From Tubiluchus corallicola (lineage: Eukaryota; Priapulida; Priapulimorpha; Priapulimorphida; Tubiluchidae): a DNA stretch of 64,000 bases. The stretch covers positions 24,475 to 88,474 of the forward strand of contig JAQGDQ010000843.1 in NCBI GenBank assembly GCA_030141605.1. The letters run 5' to 3'. Each line of letters begins with the position of its first letter. Position 1 is the first letter of the stretch. The position numbers and the translations under genes were made by a program. Under the pieces are notes generated by a model that was given only the letters and a program-made list of their open reading frames with translations, had not been told where the DNA came from and made no database searches. Of the stretch, positions 37,301-46,992 are shown piece by piece.

Positions 37301-40300
37301 TAATGAATACGTGAGGTACAGTAATTATATCAATCTCTTTTCTGCCACTGAAAAAACGTGAAAGAAAGAACAATTGTAGACACCAGACAAATGAACACGA
37401 ACATTATTTTATCTGTTAGTTAGTCCCGAGATTAAAAAATTCATGTTTGGTCATTCATGTAATAACAATTCCACTATCTATATTGTTAATTATTATCATT
37501 AATTAACTATGACTTTGCAGTTGTGGGGTTTGTAGTTAATATTATTTTCTGTTGATTTTATTACTGTAGAAAAAGTGTAATGATGACAATTGACCTAAAA
37601 AACTTAGAAAACGACAACTGTTTAATCAATCGCAGAAGCCTTGCCATAATGATAAAGTTTGTCGTAATTTTTAATCATGTAAATGGAACATGTCTCCTTG
37701 CCATAATGATAAAGTTTGTATCATGTAAATGGAACATGGCTCCTTGCCATAATGAAAAAGTTTGTCGTAATTTTTAATCATGTAAATGGAACATGTCTCC
37801 TTGCCATAATGATAAAGTTTGTATCATGTAAATGGAACATGGCTCCTTGCCATAATGAAAAAGTTTGTCGTAATTTTTAATCATGTAAATGGAACATGTC
37901 TCCTTGCCATAATGATAAAGTTTGTATCATGTAAATGGAACATGGCTCCTTGCCATAATGATAAAGTTTGTCGTAATTTTTAATCATGTAAATGAAACAT
38001 GGCTCCTTGCCATAATGATCAAGTTTGTCGTATTTTTCAACATGGCTTTGATTTTACTTGAATCTAACTTTAACTAGGACCATCTACGAGCATCAATGAA
38101 TTGAATTTCCAACTTTAGAAATAGAAATCTCTTGTTTGTGCTTCTCACTTTTCCGTTTTCTTTCAGTTACAATCAAAATATGATCCACAATTGGCCAGCG
38201 ACCTCTGTCGATGGGTAGAGAAAATTATCGGTGAGAATATTGACTGTGATGGCGACAAGAAGCAATTTCACGACACTTTCAAAGATGGAGTCATTTTATG
38301 CAAGTAAGTTGCCTTCCAGCCGTTCAGCTTATGAAGCGTTTTCATCATGGATCTGCCTTGGGGCGTAGCCTTGGTATAAAACAGCAGTTTGTTGCACTCG
38401 CTTCTGCGAAGTAAAGGTTGTGGGTTTGATTCCATGTCATTCTTAAACCAGTTAGAATGTAATCATGCAAGAATGGAATTCCCAAGTAGTGGCTTATCTG
38501 TGTGACCAGAAAATCTCCTGATGCGTATGGGAATGCGTAAGGAGGGCGGGGGTAGTCTAGGAGTTCGTCCTGACAGTGGCGTTGCTAAAGCAACTGCTCC
38601 CCCTAGCACGTTTTTTCGAAAACGGCGCCTTTTTAACAATTTTTTGATTATTTAGTTCATTTGTGCGATTGCTGAATGATCCTTTAGTCTGTTAAACAGA
38701 TAAAGTTCTACCTTCTTTCTACAATGGTCGAGGCTAGATTGTCTGAGTTACCTTTGCTCTCCATTTAAAGAGAGTTGGTTACTCAGGTGGATTAATAAAA
38801 TTATAGATTACTTTGCTAAAGTAGATTATTATGGTACCTTCGTGACACTGTGTTTTGCCATCCAGACATTTTAAAGTAAGAATATGTTCTCGCTTGATTA
38901 TTTCGTCTAGAAATGGCAAAAAAATCTCCCCGATCCAGCATTAGAGACCATATTTGTGCCTCTGGCCGTGAGCTGATTTTAATAATTTCAGCATTGTGAC
39001 CAGAGCTACAAATAAGTGGGACTTATTAATAAAAGAAAGTTTATTAATGTACCCTAATAAGCCTTCTCTTAATGTACGAAGCAGTTCAATTCCTTTAGCT
39101 TTATTTTCAAACACTTAGCTATTTGTTACTGTATCAATTTCTTTTCTTCAGGTCTGTTTAATCATTACCTATTTGGCTTTTGTAAATACATAATTAGTGC
39201 TTAAGTTGCTGTATCAATTTATCTACTGGCCTGCTTAATCATTACCTATTTGGCTTTTGTAAATACATAATTAGTGCTTAAGTTACTGTATCAATTTCTT
39301 TACTGGTCTGTTTATTCATTACCTATTTGGCTTCTGTTAATTACTTAATTAGTGCATAATAGGGTCTGTCTATATAAACTGGTTGTACGTTTGTAAATTT
39401 ACCACTGATGATGACAGCAGAGGTGTGTTGAAACGTTTGACATGATTTTTAACTATGTAAAGTAAAAGTTTCAATAAAGTTGTGCTGTTTTTAACTACAA
39501 ATGTTTTTAAGTGTCTGTTTAAAAAAATAAACGTGGCTTTGGTTATGTTTTCAGATTTATGAGCTTAGTGTAAAACTTTAATTGTGTTTTAATTTTGAAT
39601 ACAAAATAACACTTGTGTACTTCCTTTAAAACTGTATCTTCCTCGTCTTTTAATTTTAAACACAAAATTAAAATGTATAATCAATTTTAATGTGCTTGTA
39701 CCCCCTAACTTTAGAACCTGGCTACGCTCCGGGGTCCTGAGCTTTAGATTTCAGCTCTTGTAACCTCTTTGCTACGTACGTCATGAATGTGTTCATTTTT
39801 GTGATATTTCAGAATAGCAAACGCCATCTATCCTGGTTCCGTCAAGAGGATAAATAAGGGGAACACTCCATTTATTTACATGGGAAACATAGATGCTTTT
39901 CTTCAGGTAGGAAAAATCTCTTTCATTTTTATACGTCAGTTATAGGTTCAAACGAATTAACTTAATACGTTCGTATCTCGGGTTTCCCGGACCTGGTTTT
40001 TCACTGGTATCGGAAGAATTGGACAAAATCTGGACGGCTAAAATGTGCCACATACTACGGACCCAGTCTGTTGTTTCACAAGCTGACCGCTAGATGGCAG
40101 GCTGTCACTTTGTTTGCATCACATACATCAGTGTTACCACGTGTATCTCTCTATGTATAAAAATATAGAATCAATTGTGCAGAGTTATTTGAGTCATTTG
40201 CAGACTGTTTTTATATACTTTTTAGACTTGGACGGGCCAAACTTAGACGTTTTTGAGACACGCAATTGATTCAATATTACCGTGAGTCTAATAGACGGGC

Positions 40301-42054
40301 GCCTACTTTATAACTTAGCATGCAAAAATACGGACAATTGGCAAATTCAGACCGACATCTCCCCACTTTTGTCCGGCAAACTGAGACATGAGTGTACATT
40401 GAAGTTGTCTCGAACTCTACAGTACTGAACTGTACTGATACTGCTTTATAGGATTAAACAGTATTTTATTAACAAACGTACTTACATTTGATGAGAAGAT
40501 ACAATAGAAAGTAAAAAGGTTTGGCTGACAGGTTCATAAGAACCTTTATTAAAGCATCCATAAAAGTTTTCATCATTGTGTTTAATTTAACATACAATGC
40601 TTCTTGAATTTTTTTATGTTGAATATCAGTAGAAAGAGAAAAAACAATGAATATAGGTGAATGTCGAGGATGGTTAATGAATTATTATTGTAAATCTTAT
40701 ATTCTTCTATTATTCTTTTATTTCCTCTATTTGCGGGTGAGCTATGTTAATTAGTTACATACAAACACATATAACATGTAAGACAATATTGCAAATTTAC
40801 AAACATACATATCAATTATTGCTACATGTGTGTTTTAATATTGCATATTTTTACAGGAGAATAGTTTCGTGTGATTTTCGTATGATTTCTCGTTTTTTCA
40901 GACGATAAAAAATAAGTTAAGAGTTCCGGACCACGAAACGTTTCAGACGACAGAACTGGTTGAAGGAACAAACCTGTTTGCAGTGACGTGTTGTTTGTCA
41001 TCGGTTGCACGAAAGGTATGCAAAGTACCGAAGTTTCCTGCAAAATATATAGCCCCAGCAAAATACAAAACTTATTAGTAGATGGCAGCACGAACTTGGT
41101 GAGAATGTTTGAAGTAAAACCGGACCCAGTCTTAAACTGTTGGTCAAAACAATCTACTCTTTAAAATATTGAAACTATTTTTTTCCTGCAAAATATATAG
41201 CCCCAGCAAAATACAAACTGATAAATACAGAACTTATTAGTAGATGGCAGCACAGACTTAGTGACAATGTTTGAAGTAAAACCGGACCAAGTCTTAAACT
41301 TTAGGTCAAAACAATCTACTCCTTAAAATATTGAAACTATATTTTCAAAAATGACTTGAAAGAGTTATTACCGCGTTTGTGACGTACTGCACAAGTTCGG
41401 CAGCTCATGCGTGAGCCCAGCGGTAAATTGAAATTTGAATTTTTGTCTTAAAACTTGCCTAGTTTTAGTACAACACACTGAATATCTTACAGTAGCATTG
41501 TACTTCAATTTTTGCATTCACAAACATGTACAACACGCTCGTGGAATGTTTTTGCTGTTGGAAATTATGTTAGTTTGTGATGTCATCAAGAGTTGGGTTC
41601 GCCCGTCGTTAATTAAGTTTTTAGTTAGTTGATTATCGGAAGCGCTTTTGCTGTATTAATTGTGTTAAAACGTATGAGAAATGTGATGGAGATAAGTTTA
41701 AAATGTAAATATTAACTAACAGTAAATTAATGAATTAGCTGCGCCAGCAGAAGTCGTGTCATTTCTCGTGGCATTTTTGTAACAGATGGACAAATGGAAA
41801 TTCTAGTTTCCCCAAATACATTAAAGTTTGCTGAATCTGCGTAATAATATTTGATGACAGTAGATGTCGCTTTCTTGCAGTGCAACGAAATAGAGGGTCT
41901 AGAAGGATTCGGACCAAAAGAAGCAAAGGAGAACAAGAGAGAGTTCACCGCCGAACAGCTGCGAGCCGGTGAAGCCGTCATCGGACTTCAGGCTGGAAGC
42001 AACAAGGGTGCAACCCAAGCTGGCCAAAACTTTGGCCAAACTAGACACATGTAA
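25340..42054 (+). CDS. Transgelin / calponin-family actin-binding protein
   Basis: Small cytoplasmic actin-filament binding protein of the transgelin/muscle protein 20/NP25 type: N-terminal KSG motif, one CH domain, one C-terminal calponin-like repeat. Exons: 25340-25390 (or alternative 26985-27047), 38167-38303, 39813-39906, 40902-41015, 41881-42054. All donors are GT, all acceptors AG, and phases close; the product is 189 residues, the usual family length. The CH domain starts QLASDLCRWVEKIIGE and includes FKDGVILCKIANAIYPGSVK and HETFQTTELVEGTNLFAV. The C-terminal repeat reads IGLQAGSNKGATQAGQNFGQ. The first intron is 11-12.8 kb and repeat-filled. Confidence 0.93.
25766..26086. mobile_element. 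Foldback element with about 100-bp inverted arms
   Basis: Left arm ggattatccaatgggctagt...ttttggtaacagtggtaaaa and right arm its complement (tttaccactgttaccaaaac...). Outer ends read CCCAGTGTTAGCGCG and, inverted, CCCAATGTTGGGGCA. No transposase. The ends recall hAT elements, but I see no clear 8-bp target duplication. Confidence 0.75.
26985..27047 (+). CDS. Transgelin alternative exon 1b
   Basis: MALFRGYRARKSGDAFEIDR then K, donor GTTTGT, phase 0, so it can replace exon 1a in front of exon 2. It keeps the KSG motif and the -DRK end of exon 1a with a different, more basic N-terminus. Expression is unproven; a relic duplicate is the alternative. Confidence 0.65.
27115..28256 (+). repeat. G-rich 18-19-bp minisatellite in transgelin intron 1
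   Basis: About 60 units of ggttagaggtaggggtaaa with variants, ending ggttaaggttagggtt. C is almost absent on the sense strand. It starts about 65 bp after the donor of alternative exon 1b. Flanks match the dispersed element at 31,285-31,860. Confidence 0.95.
28261..29080. other. Intron sequence, no exon seen
   Basis: Transgelin intron 1. The first part (ctttacctgtaactttt, gattactggtgagg) resembles the right half of the 31.3-31.9 kb element. A G9-10 run lies near 28,845. Confidence 0.4.
29086..29245 (+). mobile_element. tRNA-derived SINE
   Basis: A-box-like ttagtcgagtggtaacgtg and B-box-like gtgagttcgata at tRNA-like spacing (about 45 bp), with a body containing gttgtcctacttggcgctcg. No mature tRNA fold or acceptor stem, so a SINE and not a tRNA gene. 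Confidence 0.6.
30195..31105 (-). repeat. 113-bp tandem array made from a LINE reverse-transcriptase tail
   Basis: About eight units. On the minus strand each unit encodes KIKWSDRISNDDLYDVVKKN and QARRLHWIGHTLRL, the conserved region just after the reverse transcriptase domain in many non-LTR elements (ISN-x-L ... RR-x-W-x-GH). 113 is not a multiple of three, so the frame rotates from unit to unit. Confidence 0.75.
31285..31860 (+). mobile_element. Dispersed element carrying single-copy seeds of three minisatellites
   Basis: Contains ttgttagggttggggtta (compare 27.1-28.26 kb), gtcacacgtacagcttgtac (compare 32.79-33.21 kb, complement) and ctacaaccgtcacgtgacat (compare 56.5-57.5 kb), each with matching flanks. 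No protein coding. Array-bearing non-autonomous Helitrons are one known analogue, but no Helitron ends were identified. Confidence 0.6.
32367..32788 (-). mobile_element. Dispersed element, inverted partner of 36.23-36.69 kb
   Basis: Complement of the element at 36,228-36,690: caccctggagg end, gacaagatac / tcttgtcaataagatta block, and the cctacttcaggt end. The two copies form an inverted repeat with a 3.4-kb spacer in transgelin intron 1. Confidence 0.75.
32789..33212 (-). repeat. 31-bp minisatellite
   Basis: About 13 units containing cttgtgtaacttgtacaaac and tgtacgtgtga. Single-base variants and one extra short unit near 33,080. The array starts where the inverted element ends. Open frames on the minus strand are artefacts of the repeat. 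Confidence 0.95.
33525..33800. repeat. 138-bp perfect tandem duplication
   Basis: Two copies starting ttcatagttcctgtcctgcc with no difference seen; either very recent or an assembly artefact. Confidence 0.9.
34160..34200. repeat. GT microsatellite
   Basis: gcgcgcacgcgtgtgcgtacgt followed by (GT)n in transgelin intron 1; a C10 run lies just upstream near 34,105. Confidence 0.85.
34741..35197 (+). mobile_element. piggyBac-type MITE
   Basis: Starts after TTAA with CCCGTTCAGTCCC and ends ATGAAAGGG-ATAA; about 90% like the complement of 62,905-63,358, which has intact ends. Internal palindromic gtatcccacgggatac occurs twice. No transposase. Confidence 0.75.
36228..36690 (+). mobile_element. Dispersed element, non-autonomous, family unknown
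   Basis: Fullest copy of a family also at 32,367-32,788 (inverted) and 2,440-2,655. One end has gtgcaccctggagggtgagt, the other ctacttcaggtacccctttt. Non-coding. Confidence 0.7.
37635..38045 (+). repeat. Tandem repeat in transgelin intron 1
   Basis: Alternating units built on ccttgccataatgataaagt plus atcatgtaaatggaacatgg; about eight units. Ends about 120 bp before exon 2. Confidence 0.9.
38167..38303 (+). CDS. Transgelin exon 2: first half of CH domain
   Basis: Acceptor tttctttcag, donor GTAAGT. LQSKYDPQLASDLCRWVEKI to FKDGVILC; 45 codons plus two bases. Confidence 0.95.
38340..38560 (+). mobile_element. tRNA-derived SINE in transgelin intron 2
   Basis: A-box-like ggcgtagccttggtataaaa and B-box ggtttgattcc about 50 bp apart, followed by an unrelated body. 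Not a foldable tRNA. Confidence 0.5.
39115..39360. repeat. 75-bp tandem repeat, 3 copies
   Basis: Units contain attacctatttggcttttgt and tagtgcttaagttactgtat. Confidence 0.85.
39362..39510 (+). mobile_element. Retroelement 3' tail
   Basis: tatataaactggttgtacgt ... cactgatgatgacagcag ... gaaacgtttgacatga ... caataaagttgtgc. The same tail lies at 52,985-53,137 and inverted at 52,295-52,440. The gatgacagcag...gaaacgtt pattern resembles 3' regions of some Penelope-like or LINE elements; family unproven. Confidence 0.5.
39813..39906 (+). CDS. Transgelin exon 3
   Basis: Acceptor gatatttcag, donor GTAGGA. Completes Lys, then IANAIYPGSVKRINKGNTPF to NIDAFLQ. Confidence 0.95.
39968..40394 (+). mobile_element. 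TA-flanked MITE, copy 1
   Basis: 427 bp between TA dinucleotides; ends gttcgtatctcgggtttcccgg and, inverted, cactcatgtctcagtttgcc. Same family as 51,629-52,073 and 53,510-54,037. TA target and TIR layout suggest Tc1/mariner or pogo mobilisation. Confidence 0.7.
40902..41015 (+). CDS. Transgelin exon 4
   Basis: Acceptor cgttttttcag, donor GTATGC. 38 codons, KLRVPDHETFQTTELVEGTN to SSVARK. Confidence 0.95.
41033..41342. repeat. 150-bp tandem duplication after transgelin exon 4
   Basis: Two copies of a unit with tttcctgcaaaatatatagc and tagatggcagcac; about 95% alike. Begins about 18 bp after the exon 4 donor. Confidence 0.85.
41881..42054 (+). CDS. Transgelin terminal exon: calponin-like repeat
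   Basis: Acceptor tttcttgcag. 57 codons and TAA. GPKEAKENKREFTAEQLRAG, then the calponin-like actin-binding repeat IGLQAGSNKGATQAGQ. Confidence 0.95.
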   Translation, partial: CNEIEGLEGFGPKEAKENKREFTAEQLRAGEAVIGLQAGSNKGATQAGQNFGQTRHM

Positions 42055-42454
42055 GCCGACCTTAGTGCAAAATTGTGCGTGTATGCTGACCATAGTGCTA
42101 AATTGTGTATTTGATGCCTGTAGTTAATTACCGAAACCAATTTTATTGTTGCTGAGCCTCGTTATCAATGTTTTTAATAAGATACGAAAATGTGAAAAAA
42201 TTTTGTATGTCCGTCAAGCTAAATTGTGTTTCATTTTTCATTCCTACCGATCTTTCAAACAAGTCTAGAAAAGAATTCCATTCATGTGTCCGTAAGATGG
42301 ACTAACTCCCGTGCACTTACTGTATGCCATTGTAATGCACTTACTGTATACCTGCTTTTTGCAAGAGTAGTTTTTGCGAGAATCGGTAAGAATGAATTTT
42401 TCTTTAAAGCTTACTCAAACAAACCAGCCAAGTTTAACTATTCTGTATCGAAGC

Positions 42455-42850
42455 AGGGGGCGTAACCAGGTTCTAAAGTTGGGGGGAGCAAGCACATAAA
42501 ACAGGCGCCATTACGCTTGAAACAATTATATATTTGTCTATGTCACAACAGACAGTATCAGCGCGTGACAAGAATATATTATAATAATTAGATTTGGGGC
42601 AGTTTGGCAGTTGGTTCAGTCAGATGAGTTGCGTAAATTCATGCTCATTTCAAAAACACGGAAGGCAGGTTGCTCAAACAAGTAAAGACTCCAGAAAATT
42701 CTTCCAAGGGCACTGCGATTACAAAAAAAAGAAAGATTCGATTTCTATCGCACAGGTGAACTAAAGACTTGGTGAAAAATGTGCTCACCTGAGCGATTGC
42801 TCCCTTTGCAACCCCCCCCCCCCCCGCCCCATTAGCTACGCCACTATCTC
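42455..42850 (-). mobile_element. hAT-like MITE
   Basis: gggggcgtaaccaggttcta at one end and ctacgccacta at the other; inverted relative of 38,573-39,736. A C13 run lies inside near 42,815. Confidence 0.5.
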
Positions 42851-43035
42851 TGGGTACAATAAGGAAGCTGCTTTTTTTTGCTATAATTTTCACTCTCTGA
42901 GATAATTTTATGAGACTCATTTTTTTTAAAAAAATACATTAAACTACATATAACTTGAACACCTTGGCACCCCAAAATTTGTTGGAGTTATGCAAAAGTT
43001 AGACAATGTGCATAAGAAAAAAGAATGAGTGAGTT

Positions 43036-43108
43036 GCTTATATATATATATATATAATCTTATATAAAGCGTATATATACATGCATATATATATATATAT
43101 ATATATGT
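43036..43108. repeat. TA microsatellites
   Basis: Two (TA)n tracts flanking tcttatataaagcgtatat; can form a hairpin. Confidence 0.85.
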
Positions 43109-43220
43109 AATCTTGATATATAAGCAACTCCAATGTTGATAACATTGGACAATGTACTGCAGCCTGTGAAAATGACAATATAAGACAACAAAATATCAAA
43201 CAACTTTTTTATGAAAAATC

Positions 43221-43620
43221 AAAAATAGAATGACTGGTCCACCTCTACTGTAGTCTGAGTAGCATGGTTAATAGAATTCGGCAATAATAATATTGTGATT
43301 TTCATTAAACCGCGTTCGTTAAGCCATATTGTGTGCAGCGTTCTGCTAAGGCAATGCAAGAAATCTTCACGATTTTAACCGCCAGCGGTGCACACTTTCA
43401 CGTAGGATTTCTCACTTGGGAAGTTGTACGAGACGGGCGGCGTAATTTCAGTTAGATTCTCATAAATTGTACCGGGAATTCGGTTTGTGTTACGCGATAA
43501 ATCAAATTACAAAATTCGAATTACGCAAAGAGAAAACTGAAATGGAAAATCCATTCTGCGAGATCTGTTCAAAATACACAAGAATTCAAGTTATACATAG
43601 TTTACCGTATTTGTATTAAG
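43221..43620 (-). mobile_element. Transposon-like repeat, inverted partner of 61.45-61.89 kb
   Basis: Complementary over about 400 bp to 61,450-61,890: gtccacctctact / gaggtggac, gtgcacactttcacgtagga / tcctacacgaaagtgtgcac, ataaattgtaccgggaatt. Non-coding. tacgcgataa and ttcgaattacgc motifs recall pogo/Tigger ends. Confidence 0.65.
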
Positions 43621-43639
43621 ATGCAAGTCTCCCCCCCAC

Positions 43640-43860
43640 CCAACAGGGCATTAATGGTTTTAGCTCACTTTTATATTGGTTGCTAAATGACTTGCAGGTC
43701 ACCGCCCCTACATTAATGGTTTTATCTCACTTTTATATTGGTTGCTAAATGACTTGCAGGTCACCGCCCCTACATTAATGGTTTTATCTCACTTTTATAT
43801 TGGTTGCTCAATGACATGCAAGTCACCTCCCCTCCCCCCCCTACATTAATGGTTTTAGCT
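43640..43860. repeat. About 75-bp tandem repeat, 3 copies
   Basis: Units contain acattaatggttttatctca and ttggttgctaaatgacttgc, separated by C-rich segments. Confidence 0.9.
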
Positions 43861-44239
43861 CGTTTTTATCTAAATGATTATATTGGTTTTGTTTTATCAC
43901 GAATGTCATGAATTATGATCTGGCTGTTTAATCCTTATCATTAATTTTTAAGAAAACGTTGTTAGCGTGATTATAATTATTATTAATTATTAGCAAAAGT
44001 AACTTAATTGAATCGTTATACGACACAGACAGGTAAAAAAAAATCTGTGACTTTTTTACAACGTATTTTTTACGTGATAGAAATAAAAGAAATTTCCCGT
44101 AATTTGATTTTAAATGATATTTTTCAAGAAATATTTCTTAATGGAATAAGTTTTTCACGTAAGCGCGCTGGTACAAGGTTATTAAGTGCAAAAAAATTTA
44201 AATAATCTTACTGCGTTCATAGTGTGTGTAATTACCACA

Positions 44240-44440
44240 TTGCGAGGTAAAAGTGGCTCAGGTAAAAATGGTACAGGAAAAGTGACATACGCAAAAAATG
44301 ACACAAATGAAAAGTATGCCATATTTTCCTGTGCCATTTTTTCCAGCACCATTTTTACCGTGCCATTTTTTCCAGCTCCATTTTCACCGTGCCATTTTTT
44401 TCCAGCGCCATTTTTACCATGCCATTTTTACCTACACTTC
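44240..44440. repeat. 28-bp tandem repeat with self-complementary leader
   Basis: About five units of ccattttttccagcaccatt; the preceding ggtaaaaatggtacaggaaa is their inverse, so the block can fold into a hairpin. Confidence 0.8.
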
Positions 44441-45069
44441 CTTCACATGTAAGACTTTTCAGTACGTTCAGTGCAATGATTTTACTTCAATAGCATGTGT
44501 ACTGACTACGCATTTTATCCTGTCAGCCCAGCATAATTATCTAACGACAACAAAACCCAAAATAACATAAAAAATGTTCCGTTTATTGGTCCGTTCTCAG
44601 TAAGGTGACAGCACAACTAACAACCAACCCGCTTACAACAATGGCAAAACTTTACAATAAAAATAGATTTGAGACAATGACAATAAGTGATTCTAAAATA
44701 AACGTGTCCGATTTCACTGCTGATCTAACAAAACCACCTGAACCTAACTGCCCATCAACACCGATTTAATAAATCATGGTTTTAGTAGAAAATTCAGTTT
44801 TTTGATACTGTAGCTGTACATGCTAACACGCTACAAGCACTTAAAATTTCCAAGCATACATAACCTGTACTGCAACGGCAAATGATTATCAATCAAACAA
44901 GTGTTGTAAGCTTGATTTTTTCTCGTATATAAATACTAAAAGCATTGAATTTGTAGACCACGTTTTTCGTACTTGGTAAAAAAATAAACTTTACCAAAAC
45001 ATGAAACAAGGCAATAATTATTCTCGCTAAAAATAACAGAACAAATAACATGTTTTATACGAGCTACTG

Positions 45070-45800
45070 ACATTATGTAGCAATGTACATTAGCGGCATT
45101 ATGTAGCAATGTACATTACCGGCATTACGTAGCAATGTACATTACCGGCATTACGTAACAATGTACATTACCGACGTGACAATGTACGTTACCGACATTA
45201 TGTAGCAATGTACATTACCGACATGTAACAATGTACGTTACCGACATTATGTAAGAATGTACATTACCGACATTATGTAACAATGTACATTACCGACATT
45301 ATGTCGCAATGTACATTACCGACATTATGTAGCAATGTACATTACCGAGATTATGTAGCAATGTACATTACCGACATTATGTAACAATGCACATTACCGA
45401 CATTACGTAACAATGCACATTACCGACATTATGTAACAATGTACCGACATTATGTAGCAATGTACATTACCGACATTATGTAGCAATGTACATTACCGAC
45501 ATTATGTAACAATGCACATTACCGACATTACGTAACAATGCACATTACCGACATTATGTAACAATGTACCGACATTATGTAGCAATGTACATTACCGACA
45601 TTATGTAGCAATGTACATTACCGACATTATGTAGCAATGCACATTACCGACATTACGTAGCAATGCACATTACCGACATTATGTAACAATGTACATTACC
45701 GACATTACGTAGCAACGCACATTACCGACATTATGTAGCAATGTACATTACCGACATTATGTAGTACATTATCGGCATTATGTAACAATGTACATTATCA
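45070..45800. repeat. 26-bp minisatellite
   Basis: About 28 units of attatgtagcaatgtacatt + accgac with g/a and c/t variants and occasional short units. A higher-order block is repeated within 45,330-45,650. Confidence 0.95.
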
Positions 45801-46528
45801 ACTAGGGTCGAGTTATCGTAAGTGGAGAAAAATAAGTTCAGATTGTAAAAAGCCTAATCACTATTATCTAGAAAATGAACTATGCATGTGGAAATACTTG
45901 TGTACATTCTGTCTTAACTACTAATTTTTAGAAATATTGTCTAGAATAAATTGGCATATTAACTCATTGGAGTGGGGGGGCACGGAGAGGGGTATTTGAT
46001 GCTGGTGAGAGTTTCAGTACTATTCAGTACAACTTTTGCCTGTAGATATTTAACAAATATATACATTCGATGTCATTACTGCACAAAAATGCCCTATAAT
46101 TGGTCAGTCAATTTGTCAGTGTCCATAATAGTGACTCGATCGGAATTACTATCACGGTAATCATGCTAGGCAGCAAGAAAATAGGGAAATTCTAGGCGAA
46201 TTCTACCCAAGTTCATCACTGCCACATGAACACTTTAATCTGTACAAAAAATATCTTACATACTTATGTAAAACATTACAACATATCTTGATCAACATCC
46301 AACTATGGAAAAATGATTTTTTTTACAAAAAAATTGACAAAACGATTCATAATGGTGAAAAACAACGACAACTTACGAATGATTTTTACAGGTGCTTGTT
46401 TTTATGGCACTATGTACAATGCACACAGATAAACATAGCACAATATATCTCTTAAAAGCTACAATATATCTTAAGCCATTTTTCAAAATAAATTTTTATC
46501 ATTACAGAACAAAAAAAGCAGTAGCTCT

Positions 46529-46534
46529 TTTATT
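46529..46534 (-). promoter_or_regulatory. Candidate poly(A) signal of the USP24-type gene
   Basis: AATAAA on the minus strand about 265 bp after the stop codon; the nearest clear hexamer in the 3' flank. Confidence 0.35.
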
Positions 46535-46624
46535 TACAGTATACGATGCCTTATATAAACAATTGTAGTGGTTTTTACATGACCATGGTGCTACCATCTA
46601 CAGGAATAAAACTCGCACTAATAA

Positions 46625-46765
46625 ATTTTGAAACTACAGGAGTCCTACAATCAAGAACTAGATAGTTTATCAGCTAGAGCCACCTTGTGAGCAAATTTGT
46701 AAACTACAGTCAAGAACTAGCTAGTTTATCAGCTAGAGCCACCTTGTGAGCGAATTTGTAAACTA
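46625..46765. repeat. About 62-bp tandem duplication in the 3' flank
   Basis: Two copies of agtcaagaactagctagttt...gccaccttgtgagc, likely within the USP24-type 3' UTR. Confidence 0.85.
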
Positions 46766-46797
46766 CTTATGCACATAATAATAGTAAAAGAAGAACA

Positions 46798-46992
46798 TCA
46801 GTCAATTTCATCTAGACCCATGGTGAGCTCAACTGATACATCACCTCCTGTACTGCAACTGGTACCAGCTTCTTCAAGCTCTACTCCGGTGGTCGCGTCT
46901 GCCGTAAAAACGATTTCGCCAGTTTCCATGTCAGAAAGTTGATCTGAACTTTCTAGCTCAGTTAGCAGCGCAGTGGCCTCGGCTAACGTATC
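46798..46992 (-). CDS. USP24: USP24-type terminal exon
   Basis: Acceptor ttacgtttttgcag. [20 protein letters not shown] then an acidic tail ending GLDEID and TGA. The acidic C-terminus resembles that of vertebrate USP24. Confidence 0.9.
   Translation of the reverse strand, partial: DTLAEATALLTELESSDQLSDMETGEIVFTADATTGVELEEAGTSCSTGGDVSVELTMGLDEID

Larger units (their letters stand above)
38573..39736 (+). mobile_element. hAT-like element with nested insert
   Basis: Left end CAGTGGCGTTGCTAAAGC...gctcccccta; right end, inverted, CAGGACCCCGGAGCGTAGCC...ttctaaagttaggggg. A shorter inverted relative lies at 42,455-42,850. A 75-bp array (39,115-39,360) and a retroelement tail (39,362-39,510) sit inside. 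Confidence 0.5.
42055..46797. other. Intergenic region between convergent genes
   Basis: Between the transgelin stop and the USP24-type stop. It holds an hAT-like MITE, an inverted-pair element, three tandem arrays and poly-C/TA tracts. No exon was supported on either strand. Confidence 0.6.
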